From Haliclystus octoradiatus (Eukaryota > Cnidaria > Staurozoa > Stauromedusae > Haliclystidae): a stretch of DNA of 64,000 nt. Of this stretch, positions 50,713 through 63,667 are shown piece by piece (within the stretch, counting starts at the first letter, position 1; each line of letters begins with the position of its first letter). The notes below the pieces were generated by a model. The model did no database searches and had not been told where the DNA came from. It saw nothing but the letters and a program-made list of their open reading frames with translations. The stretch covers positions 10,957,751 through 11,021,750 of the forward strand of contig OU744447.1 in assembly GCA_916610825.1 (NCBI GenBank). Direction: 5' to 3'. Both the position numbers and the translations under genes were made by a program.

Positions 50713-51418
50713 ATCGTCAATGGAGAGATTTAAACTTGGATAATTGGTTGCATTTTTGAGGTAAGTGTCGATGACAAATGCATAACGTAATGCAGAAGGA
50801 CAAGCAGTCTTTCATCCTCAGCCTAGCGCCATGTTGTGATTTCTGGTCACGTGTGGGAAAGCAAGATGATTACAACAGTATCGTAGATGATTCGGCCGAT
50901 CTGTCCGATATATTGCGCTGTCGGTTCAAATCGGTTCAATGTCGGTTTGCACTTTCGATTATGTTTACGTATGTGAATATGATCATCCTCAAATGATCGA
51001 ATGGGTATAATGCAATCTATAAATCTTAACAAATTCAGATGCCGATATCGTTCGTATTTGTTTTAAGATTACAATCTATGAATTCTGATCAGTACAGAGA
51101 GAATGACAAAATAGCGAAAGACCCCAAGACCTCCAAGACAACTAAGTAAATTGCTAGTGTTGCTTATTATTAGTAGTGATACGTCAAAGTAAAACATGAA
51201 GTCTGTATCACTTAATATTTAATTGGACGTACATAGCATAGCAGAAATGCAAGTTAAACATCCACCTCGGAAATCAAACAGAAAATTTAAATAGACTTCA
51301 TAAATGAGGATGAATAAAAATGACATTACACAGATAAATTGTACATTACAATAAAAACATTTGCTTCTCTGTGCTCCTGTAGGCTACTTATTGGTTAAGT
51401 CAGTACTAGGATATATAA
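50713..51418. other. Intergenic: C9orf72 upstream, MRPL55 downstream
   Basis: About 0.7 kb between the MRPL55 stop and the first C9orf72 ATG, both on the minus strand. The C9orf72 frame stays open upstream of the ATG until a TGA near 50808, with no earlier ATG. The C9orf72 promoter and MRPL55 poly(A) site should lie here; AATAAA-type words exist but none can be singled out. Confidence 0.5.
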
Positions 51419-52432
51419 CTATTGTTTTGATGTCTGGAGGAGCTTTGATAGTGAACGTGGGTCAAATTTAACATCATCATCATTGAATGATTTAATTTTA
51501 ATTGTTTGTTCTTGTTGTTTACGTTTCAATCTAAGTTTTTTTTCTTCATCAGAAAGAGTCGATGGGTCGATTGGTAACTTGATAAATCCAACAGGTTCTG
51601 GATGACGGATAGTATATGTTGAGCCATCAGGATTAACCATTTTCACATTGTATAATCTTGGATAATATTTTTTCCTTAATCTCGTACCACTACAAAATTA
51701 ACGAAAATAAATATAAGTACTGTACTATTGATAAGTAGCATATGCAGGGTCTGAAAGAGAGAGTAGTCTTGTTGAAGCCTATATATGATGGGATGGGATA
51801 TGATTGCAGAATTTCGACTTTTGTTGCACCCAGAGCATATAATCAGGGTGTTACAAAGGTATTCGCTTTCTGTGAACCACATTCACAGAATGAACATTTC
51901 CATAGACTAGGATTGAACTTTAAATGCTTTAAATTCTTTACAAATGTTACAAAAATTTATAAAAGTTGACTAATTTGAAGGCTATGAAAGAAGGCTATGA
52001 AAAAAGGTTTGATTAACTGTAAATAAATTTATACCGTAATTATGATTGTAAAGCACCGTTGCGGAGTTTCACTCATAAAGGGTGCTATGTAAGTACTCTT
52101 TTATTTTAAATTAAATTAAATTGATTTGTTTCGTTACAAAAAGGATAAGCTGGAAGCAACCTGTTTAGAAATCAGCGGTTCTGATTGTAGGCCTAGGCCT
52201 ACTAGTAACTGATGAATGAACAAACATTTTTGAAAACTCTCTTATATATATTGAGATTATTTATAATTTTGATGGCTCAAGTTCACGACTAAAGAAAATT
52301 GGTTAAAGTTAATGTTTGATCTTACAGTTATCCCAAGGTTTTTATAATATCATTTGACAGTCCTTACCTGAAAAATGTAGCATAACGCTGGAATATAAAT
52401 TGACTGATGAAGTACCCTTCAGATTTATGACG
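51419..52432 (-). CDS. MRPL55: Mitochondrial ribosomal protein L55, last two exons (5' part not found)
   Basis: Animal-specific protein of the large mitoribosomal subunit. Exons: 52368-52432 (65 nt) and 51419-51689 (271 nt), joined in phase at a GT-AG intron; stop TAG at 51421-51419. The second exon holds the family core: YYPRLYNVKMVNPDGST, IRHPEPVGFIKLPID, then LSDEEKKLRLKRK, aligning with the PDGSTI.IRY.EP...MP.D....L..EER block known from human MRPL55. The exon at 52368 starts in phase 0 and has no ATG, so at least one upstream exon with the mitochondrial presequence is missing. About 111 residues are visible; the human protein has about 128. One weak candidate for a start exon is ATGGCGGCG on the minus strand at 54393-54385. 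Confidence 0.85.
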
Positions 52433-53392
52433 CTGGAAATGAAAAAAAAAAAAACAGATTAATAAGAATCATTTAAGAATCATTTGAGAATGAATACGGA
52501 GTAGGATATGATCTACTGCTTTATCCCTTTGGACTCGTATTGAGTGGCAAAAGTGTAAACTTTAAATATGAGTTAATCTTATTTTTAGACTACATTCTCT
52601 TGAAAAAGAAATTTTGTTTTTGAGTCAAAATGGAAAGAAGTCACTGTGTACTCTAGCATTAGCAATAACTAATCAATTTTTGTGGAAATCAAAGGTTTTT
52701 GGAAAAATTATAATTTTAATTTCATAAATAGATAGGCCTAGCCTATAGCATATCTTTCAAAAGAAGGCCCATATTAAACCTTCATCAGCAAATAGAATAA
52801 GGTAGCCCAAGTCATTCATTGTCTTTATGTGAAGAGGGTGACCTGGTACGCTGTAAGGTTTACCTGCCCCAGGGCCCTCAAAAATATTCATACTGTATGT
52901 TTAATTTAAAAAAGAAAAAAAATTACAGGAATTACATAAAAAATAAAAGTAACGATTGTGCACTGGTAAAAAGAGCCTTCTGAAGTCATTTTCCATTTAC
53001 GATGTCTATAAGTTTATAACAGTCTATTAACTGCAGCGCTGCTATTTGAGACATCTTCATCATCATCAAGATGTGACCATTTATTCTGGGCTTAAAAAAC
53101 TGAAAATATTTTTTTCACAATTACTGATTTTTATTCTTATTTTTCCTAATCAAATCTATTTTGACAAATCTGAACAAACATCAATGTTTTAATCTGATAA
53201 TACGCTTCAGTCATGTAAGCCTACAAACTCTGCGTGATGACAAAGATATGATGGTTTAATTTGGACCTATTTTCTATTTTCACTTATGGTTTCAACATCT
53301 CTCGCGACAGAATAAATAATTCTCAAAGATAGTTTAGGAATCATTAGGCTACATTTTTACAGTTTTTAATAAAAATCATTATTTTTGTCTAA

Positions 53393-53539
53393 TACAGTGT
53401 AACCCGTAAGTGCAAGTCAAAATTGCCTATGATAGATTATTGATAAGCTATTCATTGCATTGATCCGAATTTTCAACTATCTCAAATTGTCTAACAAGGA
53501 CTTTGATTGATAAATTGTTAATGACGGGCGTTATGTGTA
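53393..53539. mobile_element. Mariner-type MITE, TACAGTGTAACCC family, copy 3
   Basis: Left end TACAGTGTAACCCG followed by TAAGTGCAAGTCAAAATTGCC-like sequence. The right end (GACGGGCGTTATGTGTA) is decayed. Confidence 0.6.
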
Positions 53540-54487
53540 ATGAATGGATTTTACAACTTATGTTCAACTAAAATATATGTCATTTGTTGGAGATTTTCTT
53601 AAAAACATTAATTAAAAAATATATATAGGCCTATATTTTGCTTTTTGAAATATACATAAATGAAACTAGATGGTCCGAGCTTTCGAATTATATGTGTTTC
53701 ATCTATGTTGCATTTTGATAGCAAACACAAATCGAAAATGAAATTTTCACCATGAAATTACCTAATTTTCTCGTAATCTTCAACAGGCTCTATTTTTTTC
53801 ATTTACTAAATTACTTCAAACTTCGCCAAGTTGATATTCACTTCATTATCTTTTAGTAAAATAAGCTTCTTTAAATTCTAAGAGGGTGAGGTTATTTTTG
53901 TTTGCGAGTTCATGTGGAATGACCCCGAGACGACATTGATTGTTTGTTGATCTCATATCTGATTTAGAACTAAAATGTGCTGTAAATATACAACTACATA
54001 ATTATAGGCCTACGCCTGAAATTCACAACTAGTAAATCTGTTACCGTAAGCCCATTTTATAATTTTATTGAAGGCCTACAAAATTTTATTAATTCATATC
54101 ATGGCATCAGACATCAGTCTTAGATCAGTTTCCTGAAATATTGTTATAAATTACAATAATAATATAATAATAATAATAATAATAATAATCTCCACTACTA
54201 TATAAAAATGACCTTCAAAACTTTGTACACGCTAATCTCAAAAACCATACAAAGAAGTCCTGAACATCATACATCATTCGAAAGCTCTCTTTCGTGGCCT
54301 GAACATAGGCTATATTTAATTTTGAAAAATCAACTGAATTCGGCGTGAAATTGAAAAATCAAGTTTTCCGTAAAAGATCAGAGCCGCCGCCATCTAGAGC
54401 AAAGCCGTGCAGGAAATGAACCGCGAATATGATCAAGTGTTTTGAAATCTCGAACAAAACCAAAACATAAATTGGGATGATGACGAA

Positions 54488-54795
54488 CCCAGGTAACTCG
54501 CCTACACGAGACAAATTTCTGTCACTTTTTGACTTGTAAACGGAAATAGGCGAGTAACTCGGGTAGGAGGGTTAAAATTAAAAATGGTAGCTTTAATGTT
54601 GTATTGTTTCGAACGTTTCCGCTGTAGACATCTTTTGTTTTCTAATCGTTCCATTTCAGCACGCATGCTTAGATTGGCTTCAAATTATTTAACTCGGGTA
54701 GGCGGGTTACTCAGGTGACCCTTGTAAACACACAACACATTTAAACTTGGTAAGGCGAGTAAATCACCTACCCGGGTAACTCGCCCTCCTTGTAA
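54488..54795. repeat. Cluster of inverted and direct GTAACTCGCC-type motifs
   Basis: The motif ACTCGSSTAGG and its complement recur at about 54491, 54548, 54690, 54706, 54750 and 54767, on both strands, e.g. CAGGTAACTCGCCTAC and GGCGAGTAACTCGGGTAGG. TTGTAAACA-type words lie next to several copies. Possibly a composite transposon end. Confidence 0.5.
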
Positions 54796-54820
54796 ACAGG
54801 GCCTAAATTGTAAAAACATC

Positions 54821-55243
54821 CCCAAACATTCCACTGCCACCACGTGGGGATACTATGAAGGTGAATGTAATATGTGAATTATTGCTTCATCTAGCTATCC
54901 AATGAAGAAATTTATTTAGATAAAACAGTATTAACGTATTCTTTTGATAAAAGGGTATTGACGTATTTCTTTATATGGTTCATGTTGAATTAGAAATCTA
55001 CAGTAAAGATTTATTGATATCAAACTGCCACTTCCCAAACATTCCACTGCCACCACGTGGGGATACTATGAAGATGAATGTAATATGTGAATTATTGCTT
55101 CATCTAGCTATCCAATGAAGATTTTTATTTCGATAAAACAGTATTAACGTATTCTTTTGATAAACGGGTATTGACGTATTTCTTTATATGGTTCATGTGG
55201 AATTAGATATCTACAGTAAAGATTTATTGATATCAAACTGCAG
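54821..55243. repeat. Tandem duplication, period 213 bp
   Basis: Two near-identical units starting CCCAAACATTCCACTGCCAC at 54821 and 55034. A third, diverged relative occurs near 55430-55600 (GATATCTGTAGTAG, ATATCAAACTGCAACTGGAA). Confidence 0.85.
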
Positions 55244-55838
55244 TTGGAACACTTGAAAATCGTTTGGCAAATCTTACTTTAATTAATACTTTTAATTCAT
55301 GAAATATTATCAGTATATATAGTACTGATATGGAAGGAATAGGACATTATCTTAATCAACACACTTACACTTTCATTTATCTTTTAATAATGCTAATAGA
55401 TTTTAGCTTTTTGATGGATTTTTATGGCAATGAATAAATCTTTTTGCATAAGACGGTATTGAAATATTTTTTCCCATTTTTCACATTGTTAGAGATATCT
55501 GTAGTAGATTATTAATATCAAACTGCAACTGGAAGTCTTGAGAATATTTGGCAAAATCTTACTTTAATTCATACTTTCATTTTTAAATCATGAACTACGT
55601 CTACTATATATACTGGTGTGGGCGGATGTCTTTTAAATTGTGAAATACTATTAAGGAATACGGGGGGACATATGACATTTTAGTTTAAGCGTATACAGTA
55701 TACATATATGCTACATACATTTTCATTTATTCAATGCTTCTTTGACTTTAATAAACATTACTCATTTTGGTAACTGCATAGATTTGAAACATGACAGTTA
55801 AATTTTTTAAATTATGTTCAATGAAAAAAAAAATGTTA

Positions 55839-57086
55839 GGGGAGAGTGGGGTGAAATGGAACAGGGGTGAATCGGAATACACAGCTTCTAAATACTCAAA
55901 AATTACAAAATTGCAGCAGAACATTGTTCTTATATAGTCTAAACATTGTGGAAATTTTCATTTCGATACATAAAGTAAATAAAATATTATAAGCCTTTGA
56001 ATTTTGTACACGCGATGCAAGTCATTCGCTTTTCACATCGCGTTTGATTTTATTTTCATTTCTTCACGCATCAGGTGCTATTGCATACCATTGTGTAGAG
56101 AATTTCCGTGTTATGACGTAGGCAGTTGTTATTTTTGTCCTTTCCAACAAACTTTCTAGTAAATAGTGTTTATGTTGCAAGGTTCGCGATGGGGTTGAAT
56201 GGAACACGGCGGGAAACATTTCAATCACAGTCTGGCTTCACACTGCTTTGCTTTGTTGTTGCTCCACCTTTGATTTCATACCAAGAAGAAATCATTTATT
56301 TTAATCCATTAAATTGGTTCAACTGCCTCTTTTCATTAGTAAATAGCCTTGTATTATTTCCATGAACCATTGATACTTTTGTTGTTTTATTTTCAACGTA
56401 AAATTAATGAGTTTGTATTGTCTTGTTTTGATTTATTATTTCCCTTGTGAATCAGTGTGAATTATAATGTAAACAAAAAATTTGCATGAGCGGTTTCTTT
56501 GAATTTGACACCTTCGGAAGGAAAGAGACTTTTTCGAAGGACTGCATCAAATTAAATGTTGTTTTATTCATATTATATTGGTTAAATCTAATTAAAACCC
56601 ATTTGAATGATTAATCTTACTCGTATTCTCTCAACCCTAACTGAAATTTGAAAAATTATATCGGTATGTGAAAATTTTATTGTCTTTTACGGAGATGCGT
56701 TTTTCAAGTGGAAAATAATAATCTTATAAATTTATATTTGGAATTAAGTTTCTTTATCTATCTAATTAAATTTATTATTGTTGATATCAATTTTAATAGG
56801 CTCAATAGCTATGATACTCAATTTATTTGAACAAATTCGATGAAATAATGGTAAATTTGTGATCATTCCGTTTCACCCCACATTTTCGCAAAATCGCGAT
56901 TTTGAAAAAATGTCATTCTTCCTTTAAACATTGTTCCAACTTTGATTTCACAATATTCAGGTATTTTGTATGATAAACTTCAGACCATTTCCTACAAATC
57001 GATACCAAAATTGTGAGTTTTGCGTGAGCCGTTTTGGAGCAATATTTTTTTCAAGAAAATTTGTTCCAATTCACTCCGCTCTCCCC
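55839..57086. mobile_element. 1.25-kb TIR transposon, non-autonomous, TA-flanked
   Basis: The left end GGGGAGAGTGGGGTGAAATG and the inverted right end (CATTC..CGCTCTCCCC type, TTGTTCCAATTCACTCCGCT at 57061) give TIRs of about 26 bp. TA lies directly outside both ends (55837-55838 and 57087-57088). Internal CCGTTTCACCCCACATTTT (56867) resembles the ends. No transposase domain in any frame. Confidence 0.75.
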
Positions 57087-57651
57087 TACTACTTATGTAT
57101 TGAAATGGTCAAATGGTGTAACTGAAATCTGTACCATGTTTAGTTAAAAATTTTCCAAACGCTTAATAATTATAATAAAAATAGTGGGATTGTTCCACAT
57201 TAGTCTTTTGTATAGTGCTCAATGGAAATAATCAGAGCATTTATAGAATGAGAGTCAAAAGCATGTTGTTCATTTTTGTCCTATCAATCTTTTTGACTAG
57301 CCTACTAAAATAAGCCTAGCTATCTATAAATTATATTATTACTCTTCCAGATTCACCTAAAATGTATCCTAAAAGCCTCACCTTTAGAATGTTCCAATTT
57401 TTAACAACAAAACTCATTATTGCTCACATAATAATGTATTCTAATAATATATAATAATACAACAATTTACATAACGATACAAACAAGCCATTGAAGAAGT
57501 CACTTTTCTATGAGCAAAATCCCCTCTGCTGCAACAACCTCTTTCGATAAATAGTCAGGTGCTTCCATGGGAAGAAGGCTGTTATGTTTTCGTCTGACGA
57601 TCTGTTGATCACGAGACAAAGCTCATTTCAAGAAATTATTATGCAGCAAAC

Positions 57652-60600
57652 ATGAAGAATATTGGGATCTTATTTTTTGCTCTCAGCGTTTCATGTGTCG
57701 TTAGCAGCAAAGGTTAGATATATTACTAATTATTTACACTGCATATACTCATGATTAATTTCCGTAGCTAGAGCTTCAAGGCTCCGACAACTCATTCAAA
57801 TTGATTGCGAAATTAAATCGCGAGGTATATGATAAATTACAAGTTTGGGACCTGTAATGTTAGTCTGTTTAGCCTACTTTCACATAATTGTAATAAGTTT
57901 AAATTTGCTTGTACGGCTAACTGCAAAGTGCGTTTATGCTCATAGCTTACGGCTAGCAATTCTTATAAAGTTATGTGGTTCACTCCCCAAGTCTCAATTA
58001 TTTCACCGGTAGGATGTTAAAGGTCAACATATCGTTTAATATTACTTTTATTACCGAAAAAAATAATATTGACTTTTTTACAGCCCAGATCTGAATTGTG
58101 TAGATACTGGAGTGTAATTTGCTGTAGATAGCCTACCTATTATAAAATCCTCAAGTTGAATAAATTTTATTAAATAATTTAATCATATGATTATCATTTG
58201 TCTGACGTCAATGTTCTATAGTATCCGACTCGTGAATTGTTCAAGAGACGCTCTGACTGGTCATTTTCAACGCGCGTTCTTTCAAAACTATGTGTAGGCA
58301 TTCAAATGGAACTGATTTTCTAATATTAAAATTATACTGCAGTTGCACCTGTTGTCCTGTTCATTTAATACACCTAGATTATTCATTTTGGAACTTAGAA
58401 GACCAATTCTGTATACTAACTTTGAAAATTGAGATTATCTGCTTGTTGCACCACAGGGTATCAAGCCAATCACTGACTTAAATCTATTGTATCCATTGAA
58501 AAGAAAATCCTGTCGAAGAACATAGAGCACACAGTAACTACAGACAAACCTGCTGCAGCAGCCACCTCTGTACTGTGGTCAACTATGTGTAGTATTGTCT
58601 GCCTTGCAACACAATGTTCTGTTTTCAATATTTAACTATATTTATTTTCACTTTAGTTGCCAATTTTACAACATTATTAATATCCAAAGCAGACGCTGGA
58701 GAAATTGGACAAGTGACTCATTTTTCCCTACATCTCAAGTAAGTCAGTCAATTTTTACTTTAACTAATCTGACATTAACTTTAGTCAATTATGCGGCATT
58801 TAAAGTCTTGGCCAAACCGTAGAACATTTTGACAGAACATTCACAGAACATGAATGTTCGGTGTCATGTTCTATCGTTTGGCATGATCACCGGACGGAAC
58901 ATTATGTTCTGTCATGTTCTGTCCACTGTTCGTCGGACAAATTTCAAATAGAATTAATTCAATTCAGTTTAATGTTCTTAGAACATCTCATTTTACAAAT
59001 CTCCGCATCTCATTTTACACAATGTTGATTACCAGAAATCTTTTGTTTCTGTTCGTTGCCTAGTGATTTAGCAACACTAACTTGCACACTTTATTCTAGA
59101 CCACAAGGAGCGAAGCAAATCAAGATGATTTTTGTGCCATTAAAATCAATTGTTGTTAGTTTTAATTTTCATAAGTACTGTTTTTTATATTATTAAATAT
59201 GGAGAGTTATAGCAGCCACGACGACAGGGAACGTTGAATCAAATTTCTACGAGGCTGATGAAAGCCGGACCATGCTTACTGAACTGACCGAAATATTAAC
59301 CCTTAACAATAATAATTGGTTTACCGTCTGGCACCCTGTCGATAGAACACAGAACATTGAGAAAAAATACAGAACATTTTCAGAAACGTTCGATGGCAAA
59401 TGTTCTACAGTTTGGCCCTAGCTTAACAGTTGGGTCAAGGTTAAGCAATGTGTTGATGGCTCTAATTTATAGCCAAGTGTAGAAATTGTAATATTCATTT
59501 ATATGCTATTAATAGCCTACAAACCATGCTTGGAGAATGGACGACAAGAGTGCTATGAATAATGCACACATTTTAATCCTACCTCATGGAATGGAGCATG
59601 CTTCTCTGTTTGGATAATTGTCCAGATTGAATCATCGAATAAATTTAATTGAGCTTGTTTCAAAATCATTTGACATTTGTTTGCGAAAAACTTCTGCTCT
59701 TGAATAAAGATGACAGAAATGCAATTCTTGCCATCATCGGTAAAATTGTTGTATTTAATTTAGATGGCAAATACAAGTAGTTCAAAATTTTTCAACATGA
59801 AGACAATAGAACTTTATAATTTCTGTTTCAAACTTCAAATTTGAAACATTTCCTTGTTTTACATTTTAAACAACTGTAACAGAGACATTTATTTCCTAGC
59901 ATTTAAGCTCAATGAACAATTTAAAAAATGAAAACAATTGTGATCAATTTCAGCAACAAATTCAAAAAGCAATAAAAAATATCCTCTGCAACATGACTTA
60001 TCTGATTCTTGTGAAGAAGAAAAAAATTGTCAAAAGCAAATATATAAATATCAAATTTTCCAATTGTCATAATAATTATTGTCAGGGCTCATTTGATTGA
60101 GACTCATTCCTCTGGCAATGTTTTTTGTTGTTGTTAATTACCTGATCCAGTTTAATGAGCTCATAGAAATGTGATTTATTTTTTCTCATGTTCAAAGCAA
60201 TATCTCACACTCTCGTAGAGCCTCGCCTGTGAGGCATTGCTTTGAAAATTCCGAAAATAGATCTTGTATCTCTTTTCTTTTCTTTCGCTTGGATTATTCT
60301 CCTTTTAAATTAAACGCCCCCTTAAATAATAGGCCTATATGTCTGTGAGTGACATTAGCCTAATATTGCTGTGTTGGGACTTGAGTTGAATTTTCCTTCT
60401 GTCTAAATTCATTTCAGAGCACCATTAAATGAAACTGTTCTCATCCGTGTTGTGAATGGTGATAGTCACGTTGCGTTCATCAATAATACAAATGTAAGTT
60501 ATAGTGAGGAAAGGATTCGAATGTTTGGAAAGATCATAATGTATTATTACCTATGTTATGAATCATATTACTCTGTGTAACCTGTGTATAGTCAGCTTTG

Positions 60601-63010
60601 TTTAATATCCCCCTCCTTTAATGTGCTACCTTGCTTAATATCCTCACCCAGAACTTATTTCTTTATTTCTTTCTCCATACAAACTCTCATATTCCTATGT
60701 CCTACTTAATATCCCACCTCGCCTAATTCCCCACTTTTCATCCTATACCAATTAACCACTATTGACAGACCTGTGGTCTTTATATACAGGGTCAATGCCT
60801 ATCCCATGATTATCTAATATCTATCATGTTATATCATTATATATTTGATAGGATCTATTAAAATGACAACAATGAAATTCTGGTAAAATATACAACTGTC
60901 CTATAAACAAAACTGTAAATTTTGCTTTTAATTACTTTGAGTTTAAAACACTGCAATAGGATGCTAATTATTTAGTTTGGGAATAATGTCGAAAATATGA
61001 TATAAAACTGCACCTGTTCCATTTATATTTTTAAGGAAAAATAGTTTTTCAATTTTCGAAACTTGAATAACCTACTATTTTGTATTTCTATTTTGACATT
61101 TTGGAAAGTGTAGCTATGTTGCTTTCTGATTGCATACTCTTTATTAGATCACTATTCTACAAGGTTCAACTGATGGTGGCAATGTACAGGTGTATGGTCT
61201 TCATGCTGGAAAGACAAAAGTGACTTTTAAAGCACAAAGTACAAGAATTGCTAAGTAGGTAGCCTAAATGCCTAACGTATAACCATATTTGACAACTACA
61301 ATTGTTTAGAATATAATAAAGTCTTGCTACGATTCATTCTGGCAATGTGATTGGTTAACACTAGTGAGGCCAAACAGAGCATTGACCAAAAACAAATATT
61401 AGGCATAATCTGCATCAACGTGGGCGGTTAATGGGGCAAGCGCATATAACAGGAAGGTAACACACATGCAATGCAAAGGAATACTTTTCTATTATGGACA
61501 CCTTCAACTTTCTGAGAAATGATTTTCTTGATAAGGAATAATATTCAGTATAAGTGACGCCAATCAATCTCTACCAACCAAACAGTGAAGCACCTAATAA
61601 TAAGTTATATTTCTTTCCCTTTTAGTATCGACGATGCAGAAGTCGATGTTTTGTTTGTTCATTCTAAACATTTATCAATTTTAATCCAAGTTATTGGTTG
61701 GGTCTATTTTGCTGCATGGTCAATATCATTCTATCCTCAAGTGAGTCTGAATTAATTCACTTCTGCATATTTTTTTAACAAAACTTGGATTTTGGATCTC
61801 ATCAGGGAGTATAGAAACTTATAATATTTCTAAAATATAACAGTTGGAAGAAGCATCCAAGTATAGTTCTCATGTCTAATTATGGAGGATTAGGTCTGAC
61901 GGCAGAGGATTCTGACCAGATCTGGTGGATTGTGCTTACACCCAACCCCCCTCCAAAGGTCCACATAGTCTTGACTTTATCTGAAACATCAAATGAATAC
62001 AATGTTATGATGGCAAATGCAATGGTCCAGAGGCAATTTATATTGTCAGTAGCATTGACAATTGAGGCTATCTGCCGTTAAATCTGTTGAAATTGATCTT
62101 CAGTGTCGCGGCTGAGATCAGTAAAGAACATTTACAATCATTACTCTAAGCGAAAAGAACACTCCCTAAGAAATAGAGGGTGGTTCTCGTGCCTTCGCCT
62201 TCAGTAGGGTGATACTGTCTAAATCATTTTACTACATCTACTTTTTATAACTATATTTTTAATGAGCCTACATCAAGACCAAAATTACGGGATATTAGTT
62301 AAAGAGGACTTTGTATTTGTTTGCAGGTTTTTGAAAATTGGCAACGGAAAAGGTAGGCTACATAATTGTCAAAGCCATTTCATGAGCTCATAAATACTGC
62401 TGGCCAGTTGTCATGAACATGAACTTTTCATAGAAAATTTGGTAGAAATTGGGCCATCAAACATTCATCAACATATTGAATTGTGTTTTCAGCAACTCGC
62501 AGAGGCACGCGTCACACATATTCGTTATTCAATGTGCTGAGAAACTACTTGATTATCTTTACATTATTATTCTGATCTTTTCCCTCGTGATCATTCTAGC
62601 TTAAATTGTATGTGGTTTGACTATACTCTATCCCCTGCAAGAAATAGTACCCAGGAGTTCATGAACAATTCATGGGCGTTAAATGCCCCCAAATTTTCAT
62701 GAACTGTTCATGAACTTATGAACTGTTTTTCACAGGGTATTGCACTTTGTATAATGGACTTGCAGCTCAATACCAGTGTGTTTGTACCATGCGCAAGGCA
62801 TTGTGTTTGGCTCTGGCTTCTCGACACTGCATATGCCTACATTTTATTCATATTTTTGTTATGATTACATCATCAGCTTCCATGAATGACAATTTTTTAC
62901 TTTATTTTAGCGTTATCGGCTTGAATTTTGATTTCTTGGCATTAAATTTGACCGGTTTCTTAGCATATGGATTCTTTAATGTTGGTCTTTACTGGGTGCC
63001 AGAGATACAG
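57652..63010 (+). CDS. CTNS: Cystinosin, first seven exons (continues past the window)
   Basis: Proton-coupled exporter of cystine from lysosomes, a PQ-loop protein. Exons: 57652-57712, 58657-58738, 60418-60493, 61148-61254, 61626-61740, 62327-62352, 62911-63010; all GT-AG, phases agree, 567 nt (189 codons) with no stop. A signal peptide ([14 protein letters not shown]) is followed by a luminal domain with sequons at Asn23, 52, 70 and 73. Exon 5 gives [19 protein letters not shown], the first transmembrane helix with the PQ motif (146-147). Exons 6-7 give ENWQRKS and [16 protein letters not shown], nearly identical to human blocks. Exon 6 is only 26 nt. The remaining half, with the second PQ loop and lysosomal tail, is outside the window. 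Confidence 0.94.
61900..62222 (-). repeat. Dispersed repeat family R1, copy 4
   Basis: Ends CAGTAGGGTGATACTGTCTAA, the reverse complement of the start of the copies at 5801 and 23206. Contains CGGCTGAGATCAGTAAAGA. It lies in the cystinosin intron between exons 5 and 6; the ORF 61872-62081 is within it. Confidence 0.65.
62632..62737. mobile_element. GTTCATGAAC foldback MITE, short copy
   Basis: 106 bp. Starts CCCCTGCAAGAAATAGTACC and ends AACTGTTTTTCACAGGG. TAT flanks both sides. Contains GTTCATGAAC palindromes and TTAAATGCCCCCAAATTTTC, shared with the copy at 63668. Cystinosin intron. Confidence 0.75.
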
Positions 63011-63667
63011 GTTTGTTATTTTCTCCTATCTCCTATGCTGCAACGGATAAGATGTTTTCATATTAAGAATCTAGCTGTGACATTTCATCTAAATTTTTAA
63101 TTGGGGATAATTGAAGATAGTCCCCATCTTATCAAGGGTACGGTTTATCGGTCTTTTAATTGAGTGTTTTATGTCCTAGCAGTTTCATCAGGATGCGATA
63201 GAGGTTGTGCCTCGTGCTGACAGGTAATGTGCGTGGGCAGTGGGAAAAAACTGATGACTGTTGCATTCCAGGTTATTAAGGTCAAAGGTTTTGGGACGGC
63301 TTCCTCATTCCTCTGAATACCAGCCTGCTGAATGCTTTGCGAATATTATCCCAAGTTGGTTTTATGAATTTATCCCTCAATTTGATATATTCTGTTACTA
63401 TTCATTGTTGGATTAGTATTTATTTTATTGTTACCCTTGCATCCCTACATCCCATTTACTTGTTTAGTACTGATTTATAGTTTGCTATGATTGACTGTGA
63501 TTGTTTTTTGTCAATTGCCGAGTGCCATGATTTGTTGTGATTGTTGACTAATCACTGATTGCTATGATGTGGCATAATTATCAGGCATGTGTTGTTCCTC
63601 ACCCACCCTCCTCTCCTCAATGGTTTCCAAGGTGATTATAATTAGGAATTCCAGTGGCTTAGCAGTG
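63011..63667. other. Cystinosin intron, nothing recognised
   Basis: No continuation of the cystinosin reading frame with splice sites was found here or to the window end. Confidence 0.5.

Larger units (their letters stand above)
52433..57651. other. Region between MRPL55 exon and cystinosin start
   Basis: Probably includes the MRPL55 5' exon or exons and a promoter for one or both genes, which diverge from here. Contents recognised: MITE 53393-53539, short AAT run near 54166-54190, GTAACTCGCC motif cluster 54488-54790, 213-bp tandem duplication 54821-55243 with a diverged third copy near 55430-55600, and TIR element 55839-57086. Confidence 0.5.

Noticed and set aside
56126..56365. ORF inside the 55839-57086 element as a transposase
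   Set aside because: 79 codons, no DDE/DDD or DNA-binding motif.
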